A DNA stretch of 64,000 nucleotides from Jacaranda mimosifolia (taxonomy: Eukaryota > Streptophyta > Magnoliopsida > Lamiales > Bignoniaceae), in the NCBI GenBank assembly GCA_018894105.1, contig CM032126.1, positions 10,815,001 to 10,879,000 of the forward strand, read 5' to 3'. Below the pieces are notes generated by a model. It was not told the origin of the DNA, searched no databases, and worked only from the letters and a program-made list of their open reading frames with translations. This document shows positions 61,859 through 64,000 of this stretch, in pieces; the stretch's first letter is position 1; every line of letters begins with the position of its first letter. The position numbers and the translations under genes are program-made.

Positions 61859-62360
61859 TTACATAAGTTGCAATTTGTTCACATTTTTTCCTAAATTGCT
61901 ATCATTTAACACCAAAAATCTTATCATTATTGCAAATAAACCAATAATAATTGCCAACACAATTAAAACACAAACTTTTTTCTTCTTCAATTCATCAACT
62001 TCTTTCTCTAGCAACTTTATTTTGCTCTTCTAATTTCTTCTTTTTTGCCAACAATCCAGGAATTATTTGTTTGGACCTAGGGCATATTTCAGGGTCCAAC
62101 CATATGAAAACTCCACAATAACCCCTAGTCTGGAAAAACAAAAAATAAAGTATAATTAGCTTGTTAATTACAAATATAAACTAGGTCTAATGAAAAAAAT
62201 AAGGACTTACCCCATATTTTGGACATGCCCAAAACCTCTTTCCAGGATTCAAATTTGTCCAACTAATTTTCATTGGGAGTTGTATCCCACATCTACAATA
62301 AATTTCTTCCATTTGTGTAACTCCACTATTAAAACCACTTGAAGAGGAGGAAGATGCCAT
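61859..62360 (-). pseudogene. GRF-type zinc-finger gene carried by the MULE
   Basis: Exon 1 (62360-62211) starts with ATG and a Ser run (MASSSSSSGFNSG), then YCRCGIQLPMKISW and NPGKRFWACPKYG. Exon 2 (62129-61859) continues TRGYCGVFIWLDPE. This is the C-x-C...C...C GRF finger, a single-stranded nucleic-acid binding fold in other proteins. A coiled-coil-like Lys/Glu stretch (LEKEVDELKKKK), a hydrophobic segment (VLIVLAIIIGLFAIMI) that could span a membrane, and a stop follow. One base change of frame lies between LEEQNK and the coiled coil (about 62000-62015), so the copy is probably broken. Splice sites are canonical. Confidence 0.8.
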
Positions 62361-62496
62361 TTTTTTTTCCCTAAATAATCACAAACAAACTAAAACCTAA
62401 CAAATTTGGAGTAAAAGAGACTAATATGAGAAGAAAATGCGCAAGAAAGGGATTGATTTGGTAGGAAATGGCGCCAACAATTCCCTCCAATTATTA

Positions 62497-62643
62497 GCCG
62501 TGAGTTGTCAAACGGTTGACTTGACGGAAGGATGAGATTGAACGAAAAAATTGAACCTTAGAGATGCAATGTGATACAAGTGAAAATATGGGGATCAAAA
62601 TTGAATTAGTGACATACTTGGGGACCAAAATTGATATTTTCCC
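62497..62643 (-). repeat. Right TIR of the MULE
   Basis: It is the reverse complement of 59341-59487 with about ten differences and ends TTGATATTTTCCC. Confidence 0.88.
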
Positions 62644-64000
62644 TTTTTTCTTTTATTATTTTGGCCAGAAAAAAGGTTGGCCGCTTTGCTTTCAATACAC
62701 ACACCAAACCACTGCTTAATTGCTCACATGTCAGAAGAAACGGTTGTTTGTTGTGTTGTGTTGTGTTATGCAGTGCAAGAACATGCCAATCTCTCACTCG
62801 CACCTCTGCACCAATTCACAGGACTCGCTGTTATTATGCTTATTTTTATTCTTCTCTTATTCTCAAAACCCCTTTAATCAGAAGAAAAAAAGATTAATCT
62901 TTCTTGCTTTGCACATGCTCCCTTTCATGGCACCACCCAACTCATTTTTGGGCTTTTCAGCAAACCAATGCCTTTCTTTCTTGCGTCTTGCTTGCCTCTT
63001 ACTCTTTCTGCTTGTGGGTCTCCATCTTTAATCTAACCCACTTTTGTTATTGCTTCAAGGCAATCCATTTTTATTGATTAATTCATTGCAAGAGAATGAT
63101 TTTTGGGCCCTTCTTTCTTTTCCTCTTCTGATTCTGCAATCTATATTTTCTTGAGATTGGTCTTTCTTTTTTTGTTTTTTTTATGTGGGATGGGGGTGGC
63201 GATGATGCAAATTTTGGGTTTGGTGCTTAAAGTCTGTGTTTTTTCTTGTTCAGTGGTGATTCAAGGATCTTCTGGTAATTGTTTCATTTGTCTTGTTTTC
63301 ACTTCACTTTTGTTCTTAGCGATGAGAATACTGTTAGTTTTGTCAAATCAGTTGCTAATTTCAATTTTGTAAAGCTGGGGCTGTTAGAAATTTTAATTTT
63401 GGTAATGCCAAGGTGCTCATACATTTCATACTATTTCTCAATGAGGATTGTTCTTCACTGGCCGAAATTATTACAAGGGACATGAATTTAGCAGATTTCT
63501 GTAAATCAATGTACAGCTCTTCTAATGCAATGCCACAGCTAACAGTACTCTAGAATTCTGGTTTCCCGAGTTTATTTGTCCAGAAGAATCATATGGATTA
63601 TCTAAGGCCGATCTGTCCTACAGAATTGGAGCATCGTGCAATCCTGCTTAAGTTTCATGTTAGAAATGTTCATTGCGGAATACACACACAAATGATTAGA
63701 CTCAACTTAAACTACTGCATTAGATAATGTCATTAAATTGTAAAACTTCTTTGTTAACTTATTCCATTAGCTAAGCACTATTTAACAAATGAAAGATTCT
63801 GCTGGATGATATTGTTATTTGGCTAGTTGAAATAGATGCTTTAACCTGGAGTGTATTCTGTATTTCCTATATACCATTGTTTACATATGAGCTGTTTACT
63901 GCATGCCCTCCCAAGCCCAGAAAATTAGCTGCTGCTACATTCTAGTGAAAATAATTCTGGATCTCATAAGGCAACAAAAATACAGTTCGTCTTATATATG
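62644..64000 (+). other. Possible 5' leader or first intron of a gene beyond the window
   Basis: The plus strand becomes pyrimidine-rich with TTTCTT/CTCTTC runs, a TGTTGTGTTG repeat near 62748-62768 and many short upstream frames. This composition is seen in long plant 5' UTRs and leader introns. No coding exon with recognisable content is present, so the call rests on composition only. Open frames at 62631-63485 overlap in all three frames and look incidental. Confidence 0.25.

Larger units (their letters stand above)
59341..62643. mobile_element. MULE with 147-bp TIRs carrying transposase 3' end and an opposing GRF gene
   Basis: The terminal inverted repeats 59341-59487 and 62497-62643 start GGAAAATATCAATTTTGGTC and are about 93% identical by eye. 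The plus strand has the C-terminal exons of a MULE transposase. The minus strand near the other end has a GRF zinc-finger gene. Most of the transposase (DDE core, SWIM finger) is missing, so the copy is defective. No convincing 9-bp target duplication is visible (TTTGTATTA against a T-rich right flank). Confidence 0.88.

Noticed and set aside
1..64000. CRISPR arrays, prokaryotic operons, rRNA and complete tRNA genes
   Set aside because: The repeats seen are microsatellites, LTRs, TIRs or long tandem units; the only tRNA-like sequence is the SINE head at 32000-32130, which lacks a full cloverleaf by eye.

Overview
This is plant nuclear DNA, most likely from a eudicot. It is AT-rich and intron-rich. 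It holds one well-supported host gene in a dense mass of plant transposable elements: Ty1-copia, chromovirus-like long-LTR elements, gag-only LTR elements, hAT, Mutator-like (MULE) elements, a Tourist-like MITE, a SINE and a Helitron-type end. Nothing bacterial, viral, plastid or CRISPR-like was seen, and the species cannot be named from the sequence alone.

Layout. 1-9348: a degenerate Ty1-copia element in minus orientation (LTRs 1153-1433 and 9047-9348). It was broken by a short TIR element (about 1624-5800), which was itself broken by a 3.4 kb solo LTR (1725-5135, perfect AGTTC duplication). 10805-12648: two LTRs in inverted orientation around a short core, bracketed by CTCAT. 14137-17312: a tandem array of about 445-bp units. 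18845-34963: the host gene, 10 coding exons encoding 607 aa, for a CWF19L1/Drn1-type protein (metallophosphatase-like N-terminus, two CCCH zinc fingers, CwfJ_C_1 and CwfJ_C_2; Arabidopsis C3H64 type). Its intron 3 reads as a U12-type AT-AC intron. Its 7.9 kb intron 8 carries a Tourist-like MITE, a nearly intact antisense hAT transposon (27607-31333) and a SINE.

Downstream of the gene, 36507-48112 is an outer MULE-like element. It contains a 1.1 kb MULE with a perfect 9-bp duplication (36523-37650) and a long-LTR, gag-only retrotransposon (37783-46307). 48540-52530 is a second gag-only LTR element (TR-GAG type) with a perfect ATATG duplication. 52531-59340 is gene-free, with a Helitron-like 3' end and a 100-bp near-perfect foldback. 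59341-62643 is a MULE with 147-bp TIRs, carrying the 3' part of a transposase gene and, on the opposite strand, a GRF zinc-finger gene. 62644-64000 looks like the untranslated leader of a gene lying beyond the window, but no coding sequence could be proved.

The only gene expected to serve the host is the CWF19L1-like one, whose family acts in spliceosome and lariat-intron turnover. All other coding traces belong to mobile elements, and nearly all are broken by frameshifts, stops or deletions. Exon boundaries come from canonical splice motifs plus reading-frame continuity and family similarity recalled from knowledge; no alignment was run.
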